From Delphinus delphis (Eukaryota > Chordata > Mammalia > Artiodactyla > Delphinidae): DNA of 64,000 bases. Under the pieces are notes generated by a model. The model was not told the origin of the DNA and did not search any database. It was given only the letters and a program-made list of their open reading frames with translations. Position 1 is the stretch's first letter; every line of letters starts with the position of its first letter. The position numbers and the translations under genes were made by a program. The stretch spans positions 100,055,918 to 100,119,917 of the forward strand of contig NC_082683.1 of the NCBI RefSeq assembly GCF_949987515.2, read 5' to 3'. Below are positions 11,531-24,500 of this stretch, piece by piece.

Positions 11531-12749
11531 TTGAAGAAAATCTGGAATCTCAGAAGATCAGATGGACTGACATAAAGAGAATGATGGAAATGGGGCAGGG
11601 AGGCGGGGAGCAGGGATTTCTACATGTTACTAGGTCAGAAAGTGTGGCTGGCACTCAGTGAAATCTAACAGAAGAGATAAGATGAGAGAGAAGACTGGAA
11701 AGGCTTCGCCAGAAGTAGCTGGGACCTGGGAAACTCTTGAGAAGTGCCCTGTGTAGTGGGCACTCTGTAGTGAGGACAATTGGGGGAACTATCTTGTAGA
11801 CTGGGACCACTGGACCAAAGAGCTAGGGAAGTCTGGACCAATTTAAGGGAGGAATGCCAGGAATTCACATAAAACACTTGAGTTTCAGGATGATGCAGTC
11901 ACTTGGGGAGGAGATGAGATGGGGCCTGTGTCCTGAGGGAATGCACATATTGACTTACAGAATTATTTATGGGAACTAGAGGAGAGTGAGACATGCTAAT
12001 GACAGAGATCAGGCCTAGCATTGGATGCTGGCCTGATGGGAGACTCTCCTGGCTGGGATGATCTGACAGAAAGGTGAGGATGGTCATGATTTGTGTAATC
12101 AAAGATTACATGATTTGAGCACACTTGGACCACATTAATTTCCTATCTTTCTCTCTAGGAGATTTCAAAGACAAATGAAGATAACTATCTTTTTTAAATG
12201 TCTGACAGAAAGCAAAGAAAAAGAAAAAAAGACAGCATTTAACACCAGCAGGCACTGCAAACCCTAGATAGTTAGAGAACAAAATAGAGCACTTAGGATA
12301 CAGGTTAAACTGTTAGAAACTCACTGAGCCTTCCTGAGAGGAGTAGGAGAATAGTAAAGCAAATGAAATGCCAACAGTAGACCATACCTCTATAAAACTT
12401 GTAGCAGAAAGAAATGTTGGAATATCTAAAAGCTGGGAGAGACGGGCCTGAGAGCTAGGCATTAGGGGCTTTCCACAGCCAAGGCAGTGGAAGGCCCCAT
12501 GTGCCACAGAGCGCAGCGATGAAGCCCTGGGCCAGTCTCAGGTGGTTGGGGGTCTTCAATGGGCCCTGGACCATGGGCTTCAGAAAGTCAACCACAGCTT
12601 CAGTTCATTAATCTGCTAAAGGCTGAAACAAATGTGGAGATGAAGAAAAAATCTTTCCTACCACAGTGCCTAGAACTCAAATGTTAATTAACCCCACCAA
12701 CACGCAGGCCCAAGAGCTCCCCTCAGCACTCAAAGGCTCTCCATCACAG
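11531..12749. other. Unique sequence, no gene recognised
   Basis: Antisense frames of 64-70 codons (11665-12507) lack motifs. No SINE, L1 or LTR landmarks. Confidence 0.4.
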
Positions 12750-13355
12750 TGTTGTTGAACCCAAGTTCATGTGCCCAAGGCAGAGTGAGGCCAAACACAT
12801 GGAAACGTCGGAGTTTGGAGCAGAGAAAGGCTTATTGCAAGGGCCAAGCAAGGAGTATGGGTGGTTCATGCTCAAAAGACCCAAACTCCCTTAATGGGCT
12901 TCAGGGAAGACGTTTTTATAGGCAAAATTTGGGGTGAGGGCTGCAGGGTGTGTGACCTTCCTCTGATTGGTTGGTGTTGAGGTAACAGAGTGGTGGTCCA
13001 GGAATCTCAATCATCAGCCTTCTGGGTCCAAAGAGCCTTAGGTCCACGTGCTAGTGCTCAGCCTGAAATTACCATCCTCTACCTGGTGGGGACCTTCATT
13101 CCTGTAAAAGAACTCAGAGATATGAAGAAAATTTTTCTGCACATCCCTGAGGAGGAACCAGGACCCTGCCCCATCACTGCACTATTGTTTCTTCCTGTGT
13201 TCCTTCACTCTCCTAATTAGTAACTATTTGAATCTGCCCTTTGGAAATAAGGGAAGGTCTAGGGGGCTGAAAGACTTTTTTCCTACAAACAAGAAATGGG
13301 GGCCATGGAAAGGCTTTTATGCCCAGGAGGGCCCAGAGGGTCCTGCTCATTCTCA
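12750..13355 (-). mobile_element. Solo ERV1-like LTR (subfamily A)
   Basis: On the minus strand it begins TGAGAATGAGCAGG and ends GGGTTCAACAACA (TG...CA). It shares its full word order with the sense LTR at 61632-62486, including 'attcctggaccaccac', 'accaaccaatcag' and 'ccaaactccgacgttt'. The polyadenylation signal is degenerate (AATAAG). Flanking tetranucleotides ACAG/GCAG are consistent with a decayed 4-bp duplication. Confidence 0.75.
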
Positions 13356-13639
13356 GCAGTGCCCAGCAATATTCCAGCAATTCACCATCCCTCTTTGTAT
13401 TGATCACCATACAAAGCTGACCCCAGCTCACCTGTAAACACCCAGACCCTCATGTTCCTGTGGTTCTTACATTCCCTTCCCTCAGGCTTCCCTAAATCTT
13501 CCCCTGTATCCTCTGCCACTCCAGCTGCCCTCAGCCAATAACCCCAGATCCTCTCCCTCTTCTCTGAGCAGCTGGGTCACCCTCCTGCCACGGTGGATAC
13601 CTGGCTCTCCCTTCAGGATACGGCCTCCCCTGAAACCTT
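13356..13639. other. C-rich unique sequence
   Basis: Pyrimidine-rich with no recognisable repeat; grades into the L2-like block. Confidence 0.35.
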
Positions 13640-14050
13640 CCCACTGGGCCTAGGGGAGGGGGAGGAGTTCTCCTCATTCATTATGGCCATTTTCTCCACC
13701 TCCTCCCAAAAGCCCCCAGCACCTTTTCCTCTCATGCCTGAATAAACTACCCAGGGGCTCCTCATACTCACTCCCTTCATTCCTTGAAGAGTTCAGTACT
13801 GGGCTCACTGTCTTTCTCTCCACCACTCCTCCCATCATTATCCTTCCAATACCCTGGCCTCTCAGCTCCTTGACTCCTCTCCTGCAATGACCTTGTCCTG
13901 CCAAACCTCAGCCACCCACTCGCATGGCTATATTCCTTGTCATTACCAATAACCGCACCCCTCCATGCTTGTAATTGCAAGCATTCTCATCCTGTGCTCA
14001 CCACTTCCTACTTCCTGTTTTTCCACATCATTCACTCTAATCCAACTCCA
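13640..14050 (+). repeat. L2/CR1-like LINE remnant, endonuclease region
   Basis: One frame around 13890-13940 reads TSATHSHGYIPCHYQ, close to the endonuclease motif of L2/CR1-type LINEs (TSATHSHGHTLDLVIT as I recall it). Preceding text 'ctctcagctccttgactcct' and following 'aattgcaagcattctcatcc' fit the same element. Frames are broken throughout. Assignment rests on motif memory. Confidence 0.5.
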
Positions 14051-14065
14051 GAGAGAATTACCAAG

Positions 14066-15850
14066 ATCATGAAAGATCACTACAGATCCCACAGACTTTT
14101 TAAAAAATAAGAGAATATTATGAACAACTATGTGCCAATTAATTTGACCACTCAGTTGAAATGGAAAACTTTGAAAGAGATAAGATGAAAATGACACAAG
14201 AAAAATAGGAAAATATCTATATCAAAGAAAAGTAACCCCTAATTAAAATCTTTCCCAAAATGAGAAGTCTAGGTCAAATGGAGAATTCTTTCAAGCATTT
14301 AAGGAGGAAATAATGCCAAATCTACACAAACTCTTCCAGAAGAAAAGAGGAAAACTCAATTGCCATCTCATTTTATGAGGCCAAACGTTACCTTGATGTC
14401 GAAAAACAGGAAAAGACAAAATTAAACTATAGATTAATATCCCTCATGAATATAAAGGTAAAAATTCTCAACAAAATATTAACAAATCTAATTAAACAAT
14501 TTTTTGAAAGGATAATACACTGCAACCAAGCGGAACTTATCCCAGGAATGCAAAATTGGTTTCATATTCAAAAAGCAAACAATGAATTCAAACCTTCATC
14601 TCAATAGATACGAAGAGAGCATTTGGCAAAATTCAACAACCATCCATGATTTAAAAAAACAAAAAGCACACTCAACAAGCTGGGAATAGAAGAAAACTTC
14701 CCCAACCTGATAAAGAACATCTATGAAAAACCTACAGCTAACATCATACTCAAGGGTGAAAGACTGAATGCTTCCTTTCCAATATCAGGAACAAGACAAA
14801 GATCCATTCTTTTCTGTTCAACATTGTACTGGAATTCCAAACCAGTGCAATAAAAGAAAAATAATTGAAGTATATAGATTAGAAAGGAAGAAATAAAATT
14901 ACTTTTACTTACAGATGACATGTTCATGTACATGGAAAATCCTAAGGCATCTACCAAAAAGTTTCCAGAACTAATGAGTTTAGCAGTGTCACAGGATATA
15001 ATAAATATTTGAAAATCAATTATTTCTATAAATAGCAATGAACAACTGGAAACTGGAATCTTAAAATGCCATTTACAACAGTATCAAGAGTATAAGACAC
15101 AAATGGATAAAATTAACAAAATTTACACTGAAATTTATCTGTACACTGAACTATAAAACATTGCTGGGAGAAATTAAAGATCTAAATAAAGAGAATTACC
15201 ATGTCTGTGGATCAGAATATTCTTGAGGTGCCACATCTTCTCAAATTGATCTATAGATTCAACACAATCTGAATAGTAAGTAAGCTTTTTGGTAGAAATT
15301 GACAAGTTGATTCTAAAATTTATATACAAATGCAAAGAGCCTATAAGAGCCAAAGAAGTTTTGAAAAAGGAACAAAGTTGGAGGACATGAGCTACCCAAT
15401 TTCAAGACTCACAGTGACCAAGAAAATGTGCTACTGACATTAGGGTAGACACAGAATGATTAGAATATAACAGGATCTAGAAATAGAATTTCAGCCAACT
15501 TGGCAAGGTAATTCGATGGGGAAAGGACAGTCTTTTCAACAAGTGGTGCTGGAACAAATGGATATACATATGGAAGGGAAAATGAACATTGACTCTTCAT
15601 CACACCATACCAAAAAAAAAAAAAAATTAACTTGAACTGGATCACAGGCCTAAATGTAAACTTTTAAACAATGAAATGTCTAAAGATAACCACAGAAGAA
15701 AATTTTTCTCGACCTTAGTGTAAGCAAAGATTTGTTAGGAAACAAAAGGCACTAGTCATAAAAAAATTAATAAATTGGACTTGATCAAATTTAAAACTTC
15801 AGCTCCTCAAGACTCCACTAAGAAAACAAAAAGATGAGCACTGTCTAGAG
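14066..15850 (+). mobile_element. Old L1 fragment, ORF2 only
   Basis: Decayed L1 ORF2 from the segment 'attatgaacaactatgtgcc' through the reverse transcriptase to about 'caaaaagatgagcac'. The RT core reads L-T-D-D-M at 14908-14922 in place of the usual F-A-D-D-M. Stops and frameshifts abound. Neither the 5' nor the 3' end (no 3'UTR, no A-tail) is present. This is the oldest large L1 piece in the window by divergence. Confidence 0.85.
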
Positions 15851-16744
15851 TAAGAGGATTCCAAAGGTAAAGTTTACTAAGGCCATAGACTCAGGAAGAT
15901 TTCCCATCCAATGGAAGAAGATTCTATCTGATAGCTTCCTGGTGTGTTTTACGCTGGCTTTGTTAAATTTGGATTTTACTGAAGATTGACCACTACTTCT
16001 CTACAAAGGTATAATGGCATTCAGCAGCAATAATCTGATTCTTGCCCACTCCCCAAACTGGATTTTACACAGCTGGGTAATGAAGCTCAGTGAGGATGAC
16101 CCCTGAGCTCACTTGCTTGTCTCAGAAATCAGAAATGGAGCCCTTGACCTAAGTGTGGGTCGGTAGGTATGTGTGTGTTCACTTTTGTTTTTTCTTTTTT
16201 TATAAAAGCAATGTATGTTCATTATTAATCAGAAAATGCAAAGTATCCAAAACTTATTGATTGCAAGTGACAGAAACTCAGTTTAAATAGCTTAATCAAA
16301 AGCTTGTTGGACCACCTAACCAGCTCATCCTGAAGCATAATGACCCTAAGAACAGCTGGATCCAAAGCTCCAGTGACAGGTCCAGGTTCATCTCTCCAAC
16401 ATCAGCTCTACATCCTTCATTTGGTTGAGGAGCTGTATTTTTACCTACTACCCACTGCCTTCTTCAGGAAACCAGTGAGGATAGCCACCCTGAAGTCACA
16501 CCTTTCCATTTAGCAACTCAAGAGGGAAAAGGCAAGCACCTTTCCAAAACTGTGCACAATCGGGCCAAGAAAAATTAATGATTGATCCTGCCTGATTCAA
16601 GTACCTTTGCCCCTTTCTGCCAGGGGTATGCAAAAAGACCAACTACTAATGCAATCTTCATGTTAAGTGAACAGAATGTATATGCCCATTGCCTCTCCCT
16701 CCTTATAGAGTACTGTATTGTACTGTCAAGCCTAAACTAGTCTT
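15851..16744. other. Unique sequence, nothing recognised
   Basis: No coding signature and no clear repeat apart from short T-rich runs near 16190. Confidence 0.45.
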
Positions 16745-16860
16745 CATTTGGTCATTTGCTCTTTCATTTGTTCAATAAGCAGCCTGCACTGTGCCACGCC
16801 CTGCACTGAGTGCTGAGGATACAAGATTAGACACAGTCCCTGCCATAAGCTGCTGAACTA
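16745..16860 (-). repeat. L2 LINE 3'-end fragment
   Basis: 'tcatttgttcaataagcagc', 'gccacgccctgcactgagtg', 'gctgaggatacaag' and 'cagtccctgcc' follow the order of the antisense L2 3' end. Diverged. Confidence 0.55.
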
Positions 16861-17894
16861 GAGGACCCTTCTACAGTTAAAGGAACTTCTACCATTAGAG
16901 GCACTTCCATGGGACCACCAGGAGCACCAGTATGGAAATGAATCCTAAAGAAAAAATATGCACATGTACAAATTCTTCCAAGAACCTCAAATTACACTCA
17001 CTTTTCTCTTGGCTCACAACTATAGATTGGGCTCTAGAGAATCTGAGGGAGAATCACAATCAAATTAACTGATCTCTCCACCTCCACACAGTTATGTGAG
17101 TTTGGGTATTTAGTTTTTCTAAGGTATTACTACTCTGGCTGCTAAAGTTATTCAACATCATTTGAAAAACTAATTCCAGCAGGAGTTGCTTGTTAACTAG
17201 TATGGACATGTGGGGAGGAATGGTTGTTGCAGTCAAGCAGAGCAGGAATTGGGGACACTACGATCATCCCGGAAAATTTCTATTGTATATTTATAAACTT
17301 GTCTTTTCTATAATTAGATTGTGTTCAGGAATACAGCAGAGACCCCTAGTTCTTCAATTCATAAATACTTTTAACCTCCCTGGGTAGGAAGATATTTAAA
17401 AAGCTGTATTTGAAATGCAGCTCCAAGCTGTAATGTATTTATCACAGCATGCTGTACAATTCTGCATTTATGTCTTTTGTGTGGATGAAGTTGTATGGAT
17501 AACAATGAAGACAATCTTAGTGCCAACTAATTGGGTCTATAACTCAACCTTTTCTCCAGCCTTGTAAATTAAGTATGGAACTATTAAAGCTAGTATGGAG
17601 CCAACGTTTTCTGCATTTTTCAAAAGAGGTATGATCCTCAACATAGGTACACAGAAGATACAAGCACAAATATAAATATATCCACATTTATATACAATTT
17701 ATACAAAAGACAAATTGAGGGTCATTTATTTACTTTGCAAATGGAATACTCAGCGCAGAATTCCTTAATAACATTAAAGATTGCATTAACTTGGTGCTAA
17801 AATTAAATTGAAAATAACAAATTCAATTTTCATGTAGTATCTGAGGCGTACATCTGTGTGTAAAGACAGACATACTAGTAAAGATTTGACAATG
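16861..17894. other. Unique sequence; possible conserved AT-rich block 17.40-17.86 kb
   Basis: No gene recognised. 17400-17860 is AT-rich but of complex composition, with several homeodomain-like words (for example CTAATTGG near 17527) and no repeat landmarks. It could be a constrained noncoding element; that is inference only. Confidence 0.35.
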
Positions 17895-18330
17895 ACATTT
17901 TTTTTTTCCTGGGAATGGTCCATTCAGAGGGCCACCTGAGCCCCAATCTCCTTTCCAATTCTGTGATGAGCCCATACATTTGCTGATTGCCCTTCAGGTC
18001 TTGGATCCAAATTAACATTTGGTTGGTGGCAGTTGTAGGGGAAAAACGTAGCACAGCAGATTGGAAATTTACGAACCTCCTGGAAAAGCTGTTTGCTAAG
18101 CTCGTGTCAAATCTGCCTGAGAAGGCTGTGGCAGCTGCAAAATCGAGGCGCCCCAGGGTACAGATGGTGCTCCTGTCACATGGCCAATGGTTGGCTGGAT
18201 CCCTCGCATCGCAGAGCCCTTCTACCAAGGGAGCTGGGCCCTGCTTGTAAGGCACCTGCACCCCACTCCAGCCACCACCACTGCCACGCAGGGCTGCAGT
18301 CTTAACACAGGCACCATGGCAGACTAGGGT
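17895..18330 (-). pseudogene. Unidentified antisense segment ending in poly-A (possible retrocopy)
   Basis: On the minus strand a GC-rich segment contains a 128-codon frame (18261 down to 17875) and stops being GC-rich exactly at an A-run (T-run 17899-17908 on the plus strand) that abuts AT-rich flanks. This is the layout of a reverse-transcribed mRNA. The frame reads through phrases such as FSRRFVNFQSAV and MYGLITELERRLG, which I do not recognise as any family. Alternatively it is a chance frame next to an A-run. No target-site duplication was found. Confidence 0.3.
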
Positions 18331-18654
18331 AAAGGGCTTATTCTGCTCCTACGTTTATCACAGCACACTATGGCATAGGCTTGGAAGGAGCATGCTCTCC
18401 CAGAAACATCTAGAATACTTAGAAAACTCTTAGTTACTACCCAAAATAGATAACTCCCTCCAGCAATGCAAATCCTTCCCCATCTCACTCAGAAGGTATC
18501 AACACTCTAATGTGGCATCTCTAGCCCCTGCTAATCTGGGTCCATCTGCCTCCATAAGCCTGCACAGAACGTCACCTTTCAACAAGTCCTTCTGGCTTCT
18601 CCACACAGCTCTGGTTATCCCTCTGCACTGAGTCTTGTCAGTACTTACAGGCTC
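18331..18654. other. Unique sequence, nothing recognised
   Basis: No repeat or coding landmarks. Confidence 0.4.
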
Positions 18655-18860
18655 CCAATTTATTCACTGTCATTGATTCACTTATTCATTCCATAAATAT
18701 TCATAGAGCACCTACTACGTGCTGGGTGCTGGGGATGAAATTGTTAGAAAGACCTGAACTGGTAAACAAGATAAACAAGGTCCTACATTTAAGACTTTCC
18801 ATTTAGTCAGGAAGATCAGCAAACAGGCACATAAGTGATAAGCTAGAGAAGTCAAGATGT
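18655..18860 (-). repeat. L2 LINE 3'-end fragment
   Basis: 'ttcattccataaatattcat', 'agagcacctactacgtgctg', 'ggtgctggggatgaaat' are the antisense L2 3' terminus. It is better preserved than the copy at 16.7 kb. Confidence 0.7.
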
Positions 18861-19774
18861 TACAGGAAGATTACTAAGTAGACTTGTGAGTCAGAGTCTT
18901 CATGGAAGAACTGATGCTTCACTGAAACCTAGTGGGTGTTGGGCAGGTCCAGGGTAGCATGGTGAGGGTGCGCTCAGTAGGAACCCATGCAGAGAGGTCT
19001 GAGGGGCACCAGGGACCATATCCTAGAGAACTGAAATAAGTACAGAGAGGAGGTGGGACTATAATCATTTGTGCCTCTTTATTTCACTTTTTATGTGCTT
19101 TTAAGTTCATGTCTGTCTTCTATCTCATGTACTATTGTCTTCTCTGAAATACCCAATTATTAAGACAGAGCTTAGTAAGCACAGGCAGTGCAATGCTCCA
19201 TAAAGTGTTATCAAATGGATTACAACTCTTCACAAATGTGCTAAGGAAGAGAGATCTTTCTGTAGCTCCCATATGCTGTCTGTCAGGCTTCCTGTCACTA
19301 AGAGACTCAGCCTGGGCACTGGGTGCCGAAGGGATTTCTTAGTGCTTAGAGAACAATGACCAAATGGTACCCACATCCTTTTTTTTCTGGAATAAGTACA
19401 TCTGGTGAATAATAAATGACATCCCATCTCCCAGACTTTGAGAGGTAGCAATAATTCACATTCCAATGCAACAGAAGGGAGGAAGAGGAAAAGAGCAGAT
19501 TTGAGACATTTTATAATTCATCGATGGACATTTCTCAGGCTTCAGCTTTCTGGGCCTCTGGGAAGGATTCAATACCTGAAACCATGCCATCCTTCTCAAA
19601 GCATGCTTCTCTTTTGGCTTCTGAAACACAACACTCTTATGCTCCCCTTCTTGCTACTCCTTCTCAGTTGTCTTGGTAGGTTCATTTTCCACTCGGCCTT
19701 TAGGTTCTGGGAGGACTCAAGGAATATTCCAGGCCCCTTTTCTTGTCTCACTCAATGTTCTCTTCCTTGTGGCA
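18861..19774. other. Unique sequence, no gene recognised
   Basis: Frames 19230-19466 (-) and 19438-19785 (+) overlap on opposite strands and carry no recognisable motif. The plus-strand frame runs into the L1 below. Confidence 0.4.
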
Positions 19775-20797
19775 CAATATATTAAAATGATGAAAGTGAA
19801 AAACTTACAACCAAGAATACTCTACCTGGCAATGCTCTCATTCAGATTTGATGGAGAGATCAAAAGTTCTACAGACAAATAAAAGCTAAAAGAGTTCAGC
19901 ACCACCAGACCAGCTTTAGAAGAAAAGTTAAATGGATTTCTCTAAGCAAAAAAAAGCCACAACTAGAAACATGAAAATTACAAAAGGAAAAATCTCACTG
20001 GTAAAGGCAAATATAAAGTAAAGGTAGTAAGTCATCCAAGCACAAAGCTAGTAGGAAGATTAAAAGACAAAAGTAGTAAAATCATCTATATCCACATAGT
20101 AGTAAAATCATCTATATCTCAAACAGTTAAGAGATGCACAAACAATTAGTTGTAAAACATGTCAAAAACTAATATGAGAGTAAAAATGCAGTGTTAAAAT
20201 GAAAATGTGTTTGAAATTAAGAGATTGGCAACTTAAATCATATATGTATACATATATATAAACTCATGGTAACCACAAACCAAAAATCTATAATAGATAA
20301 ACACATAAAAGAGAAAGGAATCCAAACATAACATTAAAGGTGGTTATCAAATCACAAGAGAACAAAAGAAGAAAGGAACAAAAAGCCTACAAAAACAACC
20401 CCAAAACAATTAACAAAATGGCAATAAAAACATACATATCAATAATTACTTTAAATGTAAATGGACTAAATGCTCCAGTCAAAACATATACAGTGGCTGG
20501 GTGGATACAAAACCAAGATCTGTATATAAGCTGCCAGCAAGAGACTCTCTTCAGATCTAAAGACACACACAGACTGAAAGTGAGAAGATGGAAAAAGATA
20601 TTCCATGCAAATGGAAATCAAAGCTGGGGTAGCAATACATATTTCAGACAACAGACTTTAAAATATTGTTACAAGAGACAAGGACACTACATAATGATCA
20701 AGGGATCAATCCAGGAAGATAACAATTGTAAATATATATGCATGCACCCAACATAGGGGCACACAAGTACCTAAAGCAAATATTAAAACATAAAGGG

Positions 20798-21011
20798 AGC
20801 TTCCCTGGTGGCTCAGTGGTTGAGAGTCCTCCTGCCGATGCAGGGGTCACAGGTTCATGCCCCGGTCCGGGAGGAACCCACATGCCACGGAGCAGCTGGG
20901 CCCGTGAGCCATGGCTGCTGAGCCTGCGTGTCCAGAGCCTGTGCTCCGCAGTGGGAGACGCCACAGCAGTGAGAGGCCCATGTGACGCAAAAAAAAAAAA
21001 AAAAAAAAAAC
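20798..21011 (+). mobile_element. CHR-type SINE, short subfamily (first of a serial trio)
   Basis: Complete short-type copy with a 22-bp A-tail. Flanked by CATAAAGGG at 20789-20797 and 21012-21020. The same word then flanks two further SINEs directly downstream. Confidence 0.95.
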
Positions 21012-21023
21012 CATAAAGGGGAG

Positions 21024-21373
21024 GGACTTCCCTGGTGGCACAGTGGTTAAGAATCCACCTGCCAATGCTGGGGACATGGGTTTGAGCCCTGGTCTGGGAA
21101 GATCCCACATGCCGCAGAGCAACTAAGCCCCTGCACCACAACTACTGGGTTTGTGCTCTTAGCCTGTGAATCAAAACTACTGAGGCTGTGTGCCACAACT
21201 GCTGAAGCCCATGCAGCTAGAGCCCATGGTCCTCAACAAGAGAAGCCTGCAATGAGAAGGCTGTGCACCACAATGAAGAGCAGCCCCCACTGCAGAGAAA
21301 GCCCACATGCAGCAACGAAGATCAAATGCAGCCAAAAATAAATAAATAAATAAATTTATTTTTTTAAAAAAGA
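21024..21373 (+). mobile_element. CHR-type SINE, long subfamily (second of a serial trio)
   Basis: Long-type copy with the 'acaactactg' modules and an AATA-rich tail. Flanked by CATAAAGG(GG)AG at 21012 and 21374. It shares its target duplication with the SINEs on both sides. Confidence 0.93.
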
Positions 21374-21386
21374 CATAAAGGAGAGG

Positions 21387-21504
21387 GACTTCCCTGGTGG
21401 TCCAGTGGTTAGGACTTGGTGTTTCCACTGCAGGGGGTGTGGGTCCCTGGTTGGGGAACTAAGATCCCACATGCCATGTGGCATGGCCAAAAGAACAAAA
21501 AAGA
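21387..21504 (+). mobile_element. CHR-type SINE, old short (CHR-1-like) copy (third of a serial trio)
   Basis: Starts 'ggacttccctggtggtccag' and ends 'gccatgtggcatggccaaaa' with a weak A-tail. This short type with 'tccagtggttaggactt' is the older class. Flanked by CATAAAGG at 21374 and 21505; L1 sequence resumes with 'gagaaattgacagtaacaca'. It probably inserted first and its duplication was re-used. Confidence 0.9.
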
Positions 21505-24500
21505 CATAAAGGGGAGAAATTGACAGTAACACAATAATAGTAGGGGGCTTTAACACCCTGTTTACATCAGTGGACAGGTCATCCAGAGAAAATCAATAAG
21601 GAAACACAGGTCTTAAATGACACATTAGACTAAATGGACTTAAGAGAAATATAGAGAACATTTCATCCAAAACCAGCAGAATAAACATTGTTTTCAAGTG
21701 CATGTGGAACATTCTCCAAGAATTCTACATGCAAGGCCACAGAACAAACATCAGTAAATTTAAGAAAACTGAAATCATATCAAGCATCTTTCCCAACCAC
21801 AACGCTATGAGACTAAACAACAACTACAAGAAAAACTGCAAAAAAAAAAAAAATCAACACATGGAAGCCAAACAATATGCTACTAAACAACAACTGGATC
21901 ACTGAAGAAATCAAAGAGGAAATCAAAATGTACATGGAGACAAAGGAAAGTGAAAACACAATGATCCAAATCCTATGGGATGCAGCAAAAGCAGTCCTAA
22001 GAGGGAAGTTTATAGTGATACAACCTTACCTAAGGAAACAAGGAAAATCTCAAACAACCTAACCCTACACCTAAAGGAGCTAGAAAAAGAACAAACAAAA
22101 CCCAAAGTTAGTAGAAGGAAAGAAATCATAAAGATCAGAGTAGCAATAAATGAAAGAGAGACTAAAAAAATTAAAAAGATAAATGAAACTAAGAGTTTGT
22201 TCTTTGAAAAGAAACAAAATTGATAAACAAAATTGAAAAAACTTTAGCCAGACTCATCAAGGAAAAAAGGCCCAAATCAATAAAAGTCAGAAATGAAAAA
22301 GAAGTTACAACTGACTCCACAGAAATACAAAGGATCATAAGGAACTACTACAAACAACTATATGCCAATAAAATGGACAACCTAGAAGAAATGGACAAAT
22401 TCATAGAAATGTACAATCTTTCAAGAATGAACCAGTAAGAAATAGAAAATATGAACAGACCAAGTACCAGTAATGAAATGAATGAAACTGAATCAGTATT
22501 TTATTTAAAACTCCCAACAAACAAGTCCAGGACCAGATGGCTTCATAGGTGAATTCTACCAAATACCTAAAGAGTTAACACCTATCCTTCTCAAACTATT
22601 CCAAAAAATTGCAGAGGAAGGAATGCTTCCAAACTCATTCAATGAGGCCAGCATCACTCTGATACCAAAACCAGACAAAGACATCACAGAGAAAAGTACA
22701 GGCCAATGTAACTAAACATAGATGCAAAAATCCTCAACAAAATACTAGCAAGTCAATTTCAACAATACATTGAAAGGATCATACACTCTGATCAAGTGGG
22801 ATTTATCCCAGGGATGCAAGTGTGCTTCGATATCTGCAAATCAGTCAATGTGATATACCACACTAACAAACTGAAGAATAAAAATGATATGATCATCTCA
22901 ATAGTTGCAGAAAAAGCTTTTGACAAAATTCAACAACGATTTATTATAAAAACTCTCCAGAAAGTGGGTATAGATGAAACATACTTCAAATAAAGGCCAT
23001 ATATGATAAGCCCACAGCTAACATCATGCTCAATGGTGAAAAACTGAAAGCATTTCCTCTAATATCAGGAACAAGATGAGACTGCTCATTCTCACCACTT
23101 CTATTCAACATATTAATGGAAGTTCTAGCCACAGAAATCAGACAAGAAAAAGAAATAAAAGGAATCCAAAATGGAAAAGAAGAAGTAAAACTGTCACTGT
23201 TTGCAGATAATATGGTATTATACATAGAAAATCCTAAAAATGCAACCAAAAAACTACTAAAACTCATCAACAAATTTGGTAAAAGTTGCAGGATACAAGA
23301 CTGATATACAGAAACCTGCATTTCTATACACTAACAACAAACTGTCAGAAAGAGAAATTAAAGAAACAATCACATTTACAATTACATCAAAAAGAATAAA
23401 ATACCTAGGAATAAACTTACCTAAGGAGGTAAAAGATCTGTACTCAGAAAACTAAGACACTGAGAGAAATTGAAGATGACCCAAACAGATGGAAAGATAT
23501 ACCATGCTCTTGGGCTGGCATAATTATTATTGTTAAAATAACCATATTACCCAAGGCAATCTACAGATTGAATGCAATCCCTATCAAAATAACAATGGTA
23601 TTTTTCACAGAACTAGAATAAATTTTAAATTTTGTATGGAAACACAAAAGACCCCGAATAGTCAAAACAATCTTGAGAAAGAAGAACAGAGCTAGAGGAA
23701 TCATGCTCCCTGACTTCAGATTATACTACAAAGCTTCAATAATCAAAATGATATGGTACTGGCACAAAAACAGACACATAGATCAATGGAACAGAATAGA
23801 GAGCCCAAAACAAACCCATGCACTTATGGTCAATCTGCAACAAAGGAGGCAAGAATATACAATGGAGGAAAAACAGTCTGTTCAATAAGTGGTGCTGGGA
23901 AAACTGGACAGCTACATGTGAAAGAATGAAATTAGAACATTTTCTCACACCATATAAGAAAAAACTCAAAATGGATTAAAGACTTAAATGTATACCAAAA
24001 GCATAAAACTCCTAGAACAAAACATAGGTAGAACACTCTTTGTCATATATTGCAGATATATTTCTTTGGATCTGTCTCCTAAGGCAAAGGAAACAAAAGC
24101 AAAAATATACAAATGGGACCTGATTAAACTTAAAAGTTTACAAAGCAATCCATTGACAAAATGAAAATATAACCTACTGAATGGGAGAAAATACTTGCAA
24201 ATGATATGACCTAGAAGGCATCAATATCCAAAATATATCAAGTCATTCAACTCAATACCGAAAAAAACCCCAACCCAATTTGTCCAAAGAAGACATACAG
24301 ACGGCCAACAAGTCCATGAAAAGACGCTCAACATCATTAATCATAGAAATGCAAATCAAAACCACAATGAGATCACCTCACACTTGTCAGAACGGCTATC
24401 ATCAAAAAGACCACAAAAAGCAACTGTTGGTGAGGATATGGAGAAAAGGGAACCCTTGTACACTGGTGGGGATATAAATTGGTACAGCTGCTGTGGGAAA

